A stretch of 48,475 nucleotides of DNA from a virus. The stretch covers positions 1-48,475 of the IMG/VR virus record IMGVR_UViG_3300030102_004484, one strand, 5' to 3'. The translations under genes and the position numbers were made by a program. The notes beneath the pieces were generated by a model that worked only from the letters and a program-made list of their open reading frames with translations, did no database searches and was not told the origin of the DNA. Shown piece after piece: positions 8,828 to 15,825 of the stretch. Position 1 is the stretch's first letter; every line of letters begins with the position of its first letter.

Positions 8828-9030
8828 TGAAAAGAAAAGGAAGAGGAAAATTTGTAAAAGGTAAATCCAGAGTCAACGAAGCTGGGAATTACACGAAACC
8901 CACTATGCGTAAAAACTTATTTAGGAGGATTTTGCGGGGGTCAAAAGGAGGTAGATCAGGTCAATGGTCTGCTAGAAAAGCACAGCTACTAGCTTCTGAA
9001 TACAAAAAACGTGGGGGAGGTTATACATAA
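8827..9030 (+). CDS. Small basic protein (SARKAQL..GGGY type)
   Basis: A 67-residue basic protein. I chose the ATG at 8827, which overlaps the preceding stop (TAATG), rather than the TTG six bases upstream. The C-terminal GQWSARKAQLLASEYKKRGG is a motif I have seen in small basic viral proteins, often in the same gene or next to the WTKQKWRTKSGKPS motif, which here is in the next gene. Function unknown; a virion nucleic-acid-binding role is plausible. Confidence 0.65.
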   Translation: MKRKGRGKFVKGKSRVNEAGNYTKPTMRKNLFRRILRGSKGGRSGQWSARKAQLLASEYKKRGGGYT

Positions 9031-9311
9031 TGCCTTTACGTAAATCACAAAAAAGTTTAAAAGCGTGGACTAAACAAAAGTGGCGTACTAAATCAGGAAA
9101 ACCTTCTGCTGAAACAGGAGAACGTTACTTACCTGAAAGAGCTATAAAGTCTTTATCATCAGCTAAATATGCAGCGGGTACACGTAGAAAGAGAAAAGCT
9201 ACTGCTAAAGGACAGCAGAGAGCTAAATATACTGAGGCAGAACGAAAAGCTTTCCTAAGAGCTACAAGAGCTACTGGGCAATTTAAATATAAAAGAAAGA
9301 ACAAAAAATGA
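9030..9311 (+). CDS. Small basic protein (KSLKAWTKQKWRTKSGKPS type)
   Basis: A 93-residue protein rich in Lys, Arg and Thr. Residues 6-37 carry SLKAWTKQKWRTKSGKPS and then GERYLP, a conserved pattern of a small viral family (I believe DUF5872, from memory). The start overlaps the upstream stop (TAATG) and the end overlaps the next start (ATGA), so all four cluster genes are co-translated. Likely a virion or DNA-binding component; function not established. Confidence 0.65.
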   Translation: MPLRKSQKSLKAWTKQKWRTKSGKPSAETGERYLPERAIKSLSSAKYAAGTRRKRKATAKGQQRAKYTEAERKAFLRATRATGQFKYKRKNKK

Positions 9312-9562
9312 AAGGTGTTGCACACTATCTAAAAGACGGAACTCTCTACAAGGGAGAATCACACAAGATGCCTAATGGAGAAGTCCATACAGGCAAGACA
9401 CACGATAAGTCTAGCGAAAAACTTTTTCACTTTGATGAACTAGGTAAAGAGGCTCAGAAGAAAGCCGCTAAATCTAAAGAAGAAAAACCAAAAGGCGAAA
9501 AAGGTACAGCCGTTGTTGTTTCTTTTATGGATGCGGTTGAGAAGAGAATGAAGGATAAGTAA
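9308..9562 (+). CDS. Small protein with C-terminal SFxDA motif
   Basis: An 84-residue protein. The N-terminal half (LYKGESHKMPNGEVHTGKTH) is a recurrent phage motif of unknown function, and the middle is Lys/Glu-rich. The C-terminus ends SFMDAVEKRMKDK, matching the SFxDA(I/V/L)E motif of the scaffold and of the acidic protein at 5880. It converges with the scaffold gene and shares a short hairpin at the joint. A capsid-docking peptide is my inference. Confidence 0.65.
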   Translation: MKGVAHYLKDGTLYKGESHKMPNGEVHTGKTHDKSSEKLFHFDELGKEAQKKAAKSKEEKPKGEKGTAVVVSFMDAVEKRMKDK

Positions 9563-9569
9563 TTATCCT
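9552..9569. terminator. Short hairpin at convergent gene ends
   Basis: AGGATAA (9552-9558), loop GTAA, TTATCCT (9563-9569): a perfect 7-bp stem with a GNRA-type loop spanning both stop codons. There is no T-run, so it is weak as an intrinsic terminator; it may protect mRNA 3' ends. Confidence 0.35.
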
Positions 9570-10765
9570 CCACCTAACGCTTGTTCAATAGCGTCCTCAA
9601 AACTTAAATCACTAGCTATAGGCTTAGTGCTATCTCCTTTAGGAGTTCCTGATAACGTAGGCTCTGCGTCTTCGTAAGTCGCCAACTGATCAGTTAGTGA
9701 CTCTGCTTCTCTACGTGCTTGTAAATATTCTTTAACAATAACAGGTAATAACTTCGAAGCGACAGCGTTATAAGCGAAATCAACTGGATGTAATGTCTCT
9801 GGATTAAGTTCGGAAACATCTTCTTGTATTGAAGACATATCAAACCCTTCTACTCCTCCTAAGAACGGGAGTTTTTCGGTAACCCTTTGTGCGACATTCT
9901 TAGTAACTACTTTACGAATCCTAGCGTCTTCAGCAATTTCTTCGTTACGACGTTGTTCTTCTATCGCTTGAGCCTCTTCTAACGCTTCTTGTGCGTTCTC
10001 CATCAAATTGTTACGCCTATCTAGAACAGGGTCGATCTGATCTATGATGTTATATATTTTAGCTTTATCCCTGTCTGAAGCATTAGGCAACAGTTTCAAA
10101 AGAGCTTCGTCTTGTTCATCCGCTTCATCGAGAGCCAGAGCATCAATTAAAGCATCGGGATCTACATCATACTTATCTGCAATTTCTTCTGCTTGGTTAA
10201 TTATTTTTTGTAGAGGTTGGCTAACAGCTTCTGCATAAGCTTCCGTATTCTCAAGGTCATTTATGATTTTATCTCTCTCATAAGAACTAACCTTTTCTTG
10301 CAACTGGTCAATGTCTCGATTTTCGACAAGACCTGACATCTCTTTAATTTTTTGTTCTTGTTCTGCAAGTTGCTGTCTTAGTTGGTCTGTCTCTGACTGA
10401 TTACTTTTTAGCTCTTCTTTAAGTTTCTTAAATCTATTAGCTGCTTTTGGAGTCCAGTCATCTCCAACATCTTCCGATAAGTCTTCAATAGGCTCAGTAG
10501 ACTCTGTGTTCTCGGTAGATTCCTGTTCAGTTGTCTCTGAAGTAGACTCCTCTGTAGATTGCTCAGTTAACTCTTCAGTAGGCTCCTCTGTAGTTTCTTC
10601 AACAGGCTCTTCTTTAAGTGGGTTTAAAGCCGCTTCTAGTGCGTCTGTAAAGCTCATAGACTCCTCTGGAGGATCTACTGGTGGTAAATCCGCTAGAGCG
10701 TTGTCTGAGGTAACGTCGGCTGATTCTTGTGTAGGTGCTTCTTCTACGGCTGTATGTGATTCCAT
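9563..10765 (-). CDS. Capsid scaffold protein
   Basis: A 400-residue protein, highly acidic at the N-terminus (Glu/Thr/Ser low-complexity region at about residues 50-100), then a long coiled coil (about 105-180) and further helices. This is typical of phage scaffolding proteins that guide capsid assembly and are then removed. It lies between portal and major capsid protein. The motif SFTDALEAAL occurs near residue 37, and SFEDAIEQALGGG is the C-terminus. These resemble each other and two other head-region proteins. The start overlaps the upstream gene by 22 bases. Confidence 0.8.
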   Translation of the reverse strand: MESHTAVEEAPTQESADVTSDNALADLPPVDPPEESMSFTDALEAALNPLKEEPVEETTEEPTEELTEQSTEESTSETTEQESTENTESTEPIEDLSEDVGDDWTPKAANRFKKLKEELKSNQSETDQLRQQLAEQEQKIKEMSGLVENRDIDQLQEKVSSYERDKIINDLENTEAYAEAVSQPLQKIINQAEEIADKYDVDPDALIDALALDEADEQDEALLKLLPNASDRDKAKIYNIIDQIDPVLDRRNNLMENAQEALEEAQAIEEQRRNEEIAEDARIRKVVTKNVAQRVTEKLPFLGGVEGFDMSSIQEDVSELNPETLHPVDFAYNAVASKLLPVIVKEYLQARREAESLTDQLATYEDAEPTLSGTPKGDSTKPIASDLSFEDAIEQALGGG

Positions 10766-11037
10766 TCTTCAGGTGTTGTTGGTTTATCTGGTTCTATTTT
10801 AGTTAGTTTATGTAAATCTCTAAAAGCATCACAATACCCAGCATAGTAGGCGAGCCTTGTTCCGTTGAGAGTACCATCGGTGGTAACGCTGCCGAAAGAA
10901 GGGGCGGCCGCTTCTTTAAGAGTCGCTGCTGCCTCTTCATGAATCGGATCTTCCACGAGCTTACGCAATGTTGTAACTCTTTTGACATCTTTTCGGAACC
11001 TATCGACAGGGATAGGAACATATTGTTTCCTTGGCAT
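10744..11037 (-). CDS. Hypothetical protein between portal and scaffold
   Basis: A 97-residue protein with a basic N-terminus, a helical middle and a Pro-rich end. No motif I recognise. It lies two bases after the portal gene and its end overlaps the scaffold start, so it is part of the head operon. It may be a small head-assembly factor. Confidence 0.55.
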   Translation of the reverse strand: MPRKQYVPIPVDRFRKDVKRVTTLRKLVEDPIHEEAAATLKEAAAPSFGSVTTDGTLNGTRLAYYAGYCDAFRDLHKLTKIEPDKPTTPEEWNHIQP

Positions 11038-11039
11038 GT

Positions 11040-13262
11040 TTATTGATTTTCACGGAGCTTTGCTACTGTTTTTGCATCTTCTATAGCTTGCTCTTGTCTG
11101 AACTTAGCTTGTTTTAACTCCATGTCCAGTTCTGCTTTTTGCCTCGCCATATCTAATTTCATTTGATGCTCTTGCATCTTCATCGATAAAACATTCTGGT
11201 CAGCCCCTTCAGGAGACACTCCTTGTTGATCCATCTGATCACGCTGCATCTTTTGAACCTTCTTAGATGTATTGTTAATCATCTCTTCAGCAAAATTCAA
11301 GACCTGTTTAGCTGCTCCTATCATCCCCTGTTGAGTTGGGTCTGACGCAATAAACTGAACAGTCTCAGATATATGCTGATAGAAAGCCTGTAGTGCAGGT
11401 AATGACTGAACAGGATCTGCAACTCCCTGATTCAATTCTTCAATAAGCTGATTCAACTCAGGTAAATGCACATTCAAATGAGCACCGTGCATCTCTGCAT
11501 CAACAACTGGCACTGGCTCACCAGCCATTAACTCTTGGTTCTCAAGATACGCAATCTTAGAATCAATAGTTGGTCTTGGCTCTACCTGTTGCGGTGTATA
11601 CCTGTCAGCTAAATCATGCCCAACTCTAGTTGATACGATGTCACGAGTTAAGTTCCTACGGCCTGTCTCATCAAATGAACCACTGATCGCTTGCAACTCT
11701 TTCAATGCTACTAATCTATTTGCATATGAACCATTACCAATAGAACGAACTGCTTTAGTTCTCATCGTATCGAGTGAACGGATAAAGTTCTCTGGTACAC
11801 CTCTCATTGCACATCGCTCATAGAAATCTTTTAACATCGGATCAGACTTCTTCGTTGTTACGATTCGTCTGACAACTTCTCGTAGTAAACGATTCCATGA
11901 TGCGTAGAACAGATTCAATGATGCACCTGACAATCTAGTCTGTACATCCATGTCTGCTACGACTTGCATCTGGTTTCTGTATGGTGAACTCTGTTGAGGG
12001 CCGTAAGTGCTTACCGTATCAGTGTTTAGTGCTAACTGATTGGATATATCTTCAAGAGCTGGTTTAACCGCAGTGCTTAGATTTGGCACTGCTTTTTCTA
12101 TTATATTCACATTCGGGGAGAGTACAGCGTAAGCTCCATAGTAAGTGAACCCTAATTCATCTAGCGCCCTCTGGTTCTCTGGTTGGATCATCACTGCTGA
12201 CCCTAACATTGCACCATCGATCATCTGACACCTCAAGCGATTGCTCGTTTGAATATGGTTGAAGATCCGATGGCCTAAACCCCGAATGGAGTGGTACGTC
12301 CCATTCGAACCGACACCATAAGTAAACATAACATATGCGTGTTCTGGCTTATCATAACGAGAAATCTTTTTGTATAAAAAGTCTTTAGCGTCTTTTTCAC
12401 TACAGATGTAATGAGAGATAGAGCCATCCATTTCACGAACCCAATGATGTAACACAGATACCGTAGGGTTGTTATGCCCTTCGTGTATATCGTTGTTCTT
12501 GAATTCTTGTTGTAAGGTTTCCCAACTATCATAATTTACACTTCGCTTGCGTCCGTTAGTCGATGCACATTTCATTATGACTCGTTTTACTTCGTCAACA
12601 TTCCAACCTACTCTGGTAGCGGCTTTTTCGTTTTTGATAAAAGCAAACAACTCATGTAGGTGATACTCTCTACGACCAATAGCAATATCGATCATAGCTT
12701 CAGAAGCTGGAGTCTGACGTGGTATAAGCATATCTGCAAAACCACCTACTCTAAACTTCCAATCATCTGGAGTATCGAAGTACGTAACAGCGACACCGTG
12801 CTTTATGAAAGTAGTGCAAAGCCGTAAGTATAACGAATGAAACTCAGGCCAGCATCGAAGCAACTGAGTAATCTCTTCAGATACGATATCTTCGAACCGC
12901 CCAACTTCAGTTGCGTTACCTTGATTAGATTTTACCTCTACTAGTTTTTCAAGTGAAGAGTATAAGTCAACATAAGCAGATAGAGAAATATCCAATAGAC
13001 GTTGAGCCTCCCCAAAATTTAAGTTTGTTTTAAGACCCTGACCACTAGAAGCAAGAGCATTCTGATTATACGGATTGGCTCCGTCAAACATAGCATCAAC
13101 TCTTGCCCGATTGATCGAGGACTGTTCATCTGCACGACGTAAGTTTTCAAAAATGCTAATAGCACTTTTGACATCTTTGAGTCGTGTTTCAACAGGGTTT
13201 CCTTTTTCATCAAGGCTGCCTAATTCTTCTAAGGCATCTAAACTTGCAGTAGCTTCATACAT
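11040..13262 (-). CDS. Portal protein
   Basis: A 740-residue protein at the head of the head-assembly operon. It has the helical wing/stem organisation of podoviral portals: an alpha/beta core in residues 90-500 and a long C-terminal coiled coil (about 650-735) rich in Gln, Met and Lys. It would form the dodecameric DNA entry channel and dock the terminase. The start ATG at 13262 follows an A/T-rich leader without Shine-Dalgarno. The call rests on length, order (portal, small gene, scaffold, capsid) and overall character. Confidence 0.75.
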   Translation of the reverse strand: MYEATASLDALEELGSLDEKGNPVETRLKDVKSAISIFENLRRADEQSSINRARVDAMFDGANPYNQNALASSGQGLKTNLNFGEAQRLLDISLSAYVDLYSSLEKLVEVKSNQGNATEVGRFEDIVSEEITQLLRCWPEFHSLYLRLCTTFIKHGVAVTYFDTPDDWKFRVGGFADMLIPRQTPASEAMIDIAIGRREYHLHELFAFIKNEKAATRVGWNVDEVKRVIMKCASTNGRKRSVNYDSWETLQQEFKNNDIHEGHNNPTVSVLHHWVREMDGSISHYICSEKDAKDFLYKKISRYDKPEHAYVMFTYGVGSNGTYHSIRGLGHRIFNHIQTSNRLRCQMIDGAMLGSAVMIQPENQRALDELGFTYYGAYAVLSPNVNIIEKAVPNLSTAVKPALEDISNQLALNTDTVSTYGPQQSSPYRNQMQVVADMDVQTRLSGASLNLFYASWNRLLREVVRRIVTTKKSDPMLKDFYERCAMRGVPENFIRSLDTMRTKAVRSIGNGSYANRLVALKELQAISGSFDETGRRNLTRDIVSTRVGHDLADRYTPQQVEPRPTIDSKIAYLENQELMAGEPVPVVDAEMHGAHLNVHLPELNQLIEELNQGVADPVQSLPALQAFYQHISETVQFIASDPTQQGMIGAAKQVLNFAEEMINNTSKKVQKMQRDQMDQQGVSPEGADQNVLSMKMQEHQMKLDMARQKAELDMELKQAKFRQEQAIEDAKTVAKLRENQ

Positions 13263-13301
13263 CTTAAATAAATTAAATCTTTTTACCTGAAAAACAACCT
13301 C

Positions 13302-13757
13302 TTAATATCCCCACTCAGCTTGGACTAGTTTATTGACTTGAATCGTCCTTCGCCTCCCGTCGATATGATAGAGCGTCACATACTTCTTTCCGTGCTGCTC
13401 TTTTTCACGAACTAAGAAACGCTGTCCCGCTTTCGGCCCTCTTCGGGGAGGTTCAATGCAGTAGATAGCTCCGTAACTCGTGATAGCGTATCGGGGATAC
13501 TCTCCAATAATCTTAGCCTTCAACGAACTCAGAATATCTTCCCGACTAAGTTGGAGAGCGTCCCCGAACACATGTTCAGCGAGTTTAATACATTCTATAG
13601 TATAGTTACGACCATCGTCGCCTCTAATCTGAGAATACCATTTACCATTTCGGTATCGTTGAGCTAGCCTCTGCCTACCTCTGTAAATGAATCCATGCTC
13701 ATCTACTTCATAGTTAGATGCTTTAGGGACAGGTCTTTTTAATGCTTCTTTTATCAT
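13302..13757 (-). CDS. Tandem NUMOD4-like DNA-binding protein without nuclease domain
   Basis: A 151-residue basic protein with two similar halves. Residues 17-65 (YEVDEHGFIYRG, then KLAEHVFG) and 94-150 (YAITSYGAIYC, then KLVQAEWGY) each follow the pattern of the NUMOD4 module found in HNH homing endonucleases. No HNH residues are present, so it is probably a pure DNA binder, perhaps a regulator. The leader includes AACCAAGTAAAACT before the ATG, like the leaders in the palindrome region, and a 26-bp palindrome lies upstream. Confidence 0.55.
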   Translation of the reverse strand: MIKEALKRPVPKASNYEVDEHGFIYRGRQRLAQRYRNGKWYSQIRGDDGRNYTIECIKLAEHVFGDALQLSREDILSSLKAKIIGEYPRYAITSYGAIYCIEPPRRGPKAGQRFLVREKEQHGKKYVTLYHIDGRRRTIQVNKLVQAEWGY

Positions 13758-13943
13758 AGTTTTACTTGGTTAGAAAAAAATTGACTGTATATATGTATAT
13801 ATAAATATTTTTTATATATTGATCTCAGTTTCCTGCATTTGCATGAAACTGCATACACCCTTTTAAAAAAGTTCTCATTTTAATTGTAGCTGCATATTTA
13901 TTGTTTTTTATGGTTCCTTTCAGATAACTTGATACCGCTCATT
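13758..13943. other. AT-rich spacer with palindrome
   Basis: No gene is visible. The spacer contains a TA-rich run (about 13786-13820) that would melt easily, the leader of the downstream minus-strand gene, and an imperfect 26-bp palindrome at 13826-13851. Confidence 0.5.
13826..13851. promoter_or_regulatory. 26-bp imperfect palindrome, operator candidate
   Basis: Outer arms CAGTTTC (13826-13832) and GAAACTG (13845-13851) enclose TGCA..TGCA, with one mismatched pair. It lies about 70 bases upstream of the NUMOD4-like gene and is unrelated in sequence to the 19-bp palindrome family. Confidence 0.45.
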
Positions 13944-14216
13944 CTACCGCTCATCTTTGTATAATGGGCGGTGTTTAGTGAGCGGCTTTCCATTCGCTCT
14001 TTTCCGCTTACGACGTTCCATAATTTCGTGTTTGTGTTTCTCGTAATATTCTTTGTTGTATCGTTTTTCTTTTTCAAGGCGCTCTGGTTCTTTAGCCATT
14101 CTAGTTGTGCGATTTTTCTTTATCCTCTCTTTATTTTGCTCGTAGTATTCTCGTTGGTATTCTAGTCGCTTTTCCCTATTTTTCCTGTAGTATTCTTGCT
14201 TTTTTATGTCGGGCAT
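13944..14216 (-). CDS. Small highly charged helical protein
   Basis: A 90-residue protein, over half Lys, Arg and Glu, with recurring EYY(R/E)KN(R/K)E units (YYRKNREKRLEYQREYY). It forms an amphipathic, probably DNA- or RNA-binding helix. Similar Tyr/Lys/Glu repeats occur next to phage HNH genes, in my recollection. It is the first minus-strand gene of the divergent control region. Its promoter candidate sits so close that the mRNA would be leaderless. Confidence 0.55.
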   Translation of the reverse strand: MPDIKKQEYYRKNREKRLEYQREYYEQNKERIKKNRTTRMAKEPERLEKEKRYNKEYYEKHKHEIMERRKRKRANGKPLTKHRPLYKDER

Positions 14217-14221
14217 GAGTA

Positions 14222-14249
14222 CTTATATGGGCGGTTGATATATAGTCAA
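14222..14249 (-). promoter_or_regulatory. Sigma70-like promoter, leaderless mRNA candidate
   Basis: Minus strand: TTGACT (14249-14244), 16-base spacer, TATAAG (14227-14222), then only TACTC before the ATG of the small charged protein at 14216. Transcription would start at or next to the A of the start codon. Confidence 0.55.
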
Positions 14250-14333
14250 ATTTTTTCTTGTACACACATATACATAGGGGGGCGTCGCACAAAAAGTCGG
14301 GCGGTGGGGGGTGGCGTGGTTGGTCATGGTCTG

Positions 14334-14361
14334 TTGACAATTAACCATTGTTAACTATTCA
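14334..14361 (+). promoter_or_regulatory. Sigma70-like promoter candidate
   Basis: A perfect TTGACA (14334-14339), 16-base spacer and TATTCA (14356-14361, 4 of 6). It points toward the palindrome array. Confidence 0.4.
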
Positions 14362-14442
14362 GATCTGTCGACAATGGGCGGCTATGGATGGTTAACCTTT
14401 GTTAATAATCAAGCGTCGTTGATGATCATGTACAGTGAGCAA

Positions 14443-14460
14443 TTAACAACTGAGTTGTTA
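14443..14460. repeat. 19-bp palindrome family, copy 1
   Basis: G-centred copy; 18 of 19 bases (last A replaced by C). Lies in the divergent control region. Consensus of the family: TTAACAACT(G/C)AGTTGTTAA, a perfect 9-bp inverted repeat around one central base. Confidence 0.9.
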
Positions 14461-14664
14461 CCACTGTTTTATGGTAATTATAAACTATTCATTGCCAGTT
14501 ATACAATTACCATAATTATCTATACTCACTACAATATCCCCATAATGCTCCATAAATGGCTCATATGGCGTTTGAGGTCGATATGGGGGTAATATACCAT
14601 ATTTCATTTACGACGATTTTTAGTTTTCTGGTAGTTGTTAGGGTTTTTTATTACAATGTTAGCA

Positions 14665-14679
14665 CGTTGAGACTCAACG
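14665..14679. promoter_or_regulatory. Palindrome CGTTGAGACTCAACG
   Basis: A perfect 7-bp inverted repeat around a single central A. The layout (odd-centre palindrome) matches the 19-bp family, but the sequence differs. It lies about 80 bases upstream of the promoter candidate at 14748 and is an operator candidate. Confidence 0.5.
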
Positions 14680-14747
14680 AGTTATGAATAACATTAACTG
14701 AATATTAATCTATTATGAAGATTTATGATATATTTTACATTATTATG

Positions 14748-14776
14748 TTGCACTATCTTATTCTTATGATTATGGT
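14748..14776 (+). promoter_or_regulatory. Sigma70-like promoter candidate
   Basis: TTGCAC (14748-14753), 17-base spacer, TATGGT (14771-14776). It would drive the first palindrome-array gene through a leader of about 425 bases containing palindrome copies 2 and 3. Confidence 0.4.
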
Positions 14777-14931
14777 TTAATCAGTAACCCGCAATGCTTG
14801 GCAAGTAGCAGAAACTCGCTTTAAAAATCCCATTCACGTAACCCCAGTTCATTTAGCAGGTTGCCAATGGAAAAAGAGCCTAAAAAGCCTCTTAAACGCT
14901 AACCCCTTAGAGGGTTTTATCTACGGCACTC

Positions 14932-14948
14932 TAACAACTGAGTTGTTA
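14932..14948. repeat. 19-bp palindrome family, copy 2
   Basis: G-centred; the 17-bp core is intact and both outermost bases differ. Lies in the leader region upstream of 15210. Confidence 0.9.
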
Positions 14949-15081
14949 TTGGAGCAGGTAAAACACTACGATTTTCTAGCTATCGGCTAGATTAAAGCAA
15001 ATAAGAAGGAGCAAGAATGATGCGAAACAAAGCGGATGTTTAAGATCAGTTTACAGCAATGTAATTACTTAGTAGATCAGT

Positions 15082-15112
15082 AAATTCTCTATAAAATACC
15101 ATTAGAGAGTTT
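15082..15112. promoter_or_regulatory. Hairpin in leader of the 15210 gene
   Basis: Arms AAATTCTCTA (15082-15091) and TAGAGAGTTT (15103-15112) pair with one mismatch around an 11-base loop. It lies immediately before, and overlaps, the large palindrome around copy 3, so the two structures could exclude each other. Confidence 0.5.
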
Positions 15113-15160
15113 ACTGGTGAGAGTTTTAACAACTCAGTTGTTAAGATTCTCACCAGTAAA
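15110..15160. promoter_or_regulatory. 51-bp near-perfect palindrome around copy 3
   Basis: The arms 15110-15134 and 15136-15160 are 25 bases each with 23 complementary positions, around a single C at 15135. The inner 19 bp are palindrome copy 3 (C-centred) and the outer arms are TTTACTGGTGAGA and its complement. It lies 50 bases upstream of the first gene of the array, as expected for an autoregulatory operator or a very strong RNA hairpin. Confidence 0.8.
15126..15144. repeat. 19-bp palindrome family, copy 3
   Basis: C-centred, all 19 bases. Core of the 51-bp palindrome. Confidence 0.95.
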
Positions 15161-15209
15161 AACACTGGAAAACCTAACAATATAAACAACTAAAATTAGA
15201 AAAAAGAAA

Positions 15210-15746
15210 ATGGCTAAAAAAGCAAATAAGAATGCAATCGTATTAACTGCAGATCAAAAAGCAGTTGTTGAAAATGTAACAACTGAGTTGTTAACAGTGA
15301 GAGATGCCTTTATTGAGGCAGTTTATAAAGCGACTCTCACACTTAAAGAGGTATTAGTCGAAAAGATTGAGGTAATGGAAAAGGCAAAAATTCCTAGCCC
15401 AGTAATCTATAAAACTATTAAAGACATCACCGCCCCACTAGTTAAAAATGGGAATACTTCACAACAGAATATATCTAAGATCCTCACAAGTAGAGGACAT
15501 AAGATGAAAACAACTAGAAAAGATGCAGGTATTACGAAAACTCTCAACAAGGTATCTGTTGGATATGTCAAAATTGCAGAGTCAACAGTTAAGAAAGTCT
15601 TAATAAATAAAAAGGATAACGACAAGGAAAAGAAGCCAATAACTGCCGAGCAGATTGCTAAGCTCTACAAAGCAGCCTCACTTGAGGAAAAAGCTAAGGC
15701 GGTACAGTTGATCAATGAGATCAACAAAGAGACTGAGCAAAGTTAA
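15210..15746 (+). CDS. Basic protein, candidate binder of the 19-bp palindrome
   Basis: A 178-residue, Lys-rich, mostly helical protein. I do not recognise the family. Residues 82-100 (NTSQQNISKILTSRGHKM) could form a helix-turn-helix, and the C-terminus is a charged helix. It is the first gene of the array. A 51-bp palindrome sits in its leader, palindrome copy 4 lies inside the gene (read as VTTELLT, residues 23-29), and copy 5 supplies its stop codon. That concentration of sites suggests an autoregulated DNA-binding protein acting on the array. This is inference; it could equally be a structural nucleoid-type protein. Confidence 0.6.
   Translation: MAKKANKNAIVLTADQKAVVENVTTELLTVRDAFIEAVYKATLTLKEVLVEKIEVMEKAKIPSPVIYKTIKDITAPLVKNGNTSQQNISKILTSRGHKMKTTRKDAGITKTLNKVSVGYVKIAESTVKKVLINKKDNDKEKKPITAEQIAKLYKAASLEEKAKAVQLINEINKETEQS
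15277..15294. repeat. 19-bp palindrome family, copy 4 (inside a gene)
   Basis: G-centred, 18 of 19 bases, inside the coding sequence of the 15210 gene. An additional inverted half-site AGTTGTT lies at 15263-15269. Confidence 0.95.
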
Positions 15747-15761
15747 CAACTGAGTTGTTAA
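15743..15761. repeat. 19-bp palindrome family, copy 5
   Basis: G-centred, 19 of 19. The TAA at 15744-15746 is the stop codon of the 15210 gene. Confidence 0.95.
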
Positions 15762-15791
15762 CCTACCACTTAACAAGTGAGCATTGAACAT

Positions 15792-15825
15792 TGCACCACT
15801 GACAACTAACCTTGCCAGTGGTGCA
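15792..15825 (+). terminator. 10-bp hairpin between palindrome copies 5 and 6
   Basis: TGCACCACTG (15792-15801) pairs perfectly with CAGTGGTGCA (15816-15825). There is no T-run, so it is either a weak terminator or a structured RNA element. A smaller hairpin (CACTT/AAGTG) precedes it. Confidence 0.4.

Larger units (their letters stand above)
14715..14990 (+). pseudogene. Possible decayed small gene (one in-frame stop)
   Basis: One frame runs from ATG 14715 to TAG 14990, interrupted only by TAA at 14778. The 69 codons after the TAA look protein-like (for example HVTPVHLAGCQWKKSL) but have no ATG, GTG or TTG start before palindrome copy 2. Palindrome copy 2 is read in this frame as TTELL, as in the 15210 gene. 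It may be a remnant, or simply leader RNA. Confidence 0.3.
14217..15209. other. Divergent non-coding control region
   Basis: This stretch of nearly 1 kb between the minus-strand left arm and the plus-strand accessory block has no convincing gene. It holds a G-rich patch (14277-14322), promoter candidates in both directions, the first three copies of the 19-bp palindrome, a separate palindrome CGTTGAGACTCAACG, a degenerate open frame with one stop (14715-14990), and two nested inverted repeats in the leader of the 15210 gene. It is the best place for early promoters and possibly a replication origin. A 72-codon open frame at 14374 is probably spurious. Confidence 0.65.

Noticed and set aside
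13781-13812. Plus-strand TTGACT followed by TATA-rich sequence
   Set aside because: The TA run gives many poor -10 matches and no gene lies downstream on that strand before 14.3 kb.
14374-14592. 72-codon plus-strand frame in the control region
   Set aside because: Composition reflects AT-rich DNA (many Ile, Tyr and Leu), there is no leader motif, and it contains promoter-region repeats; probably spurious.
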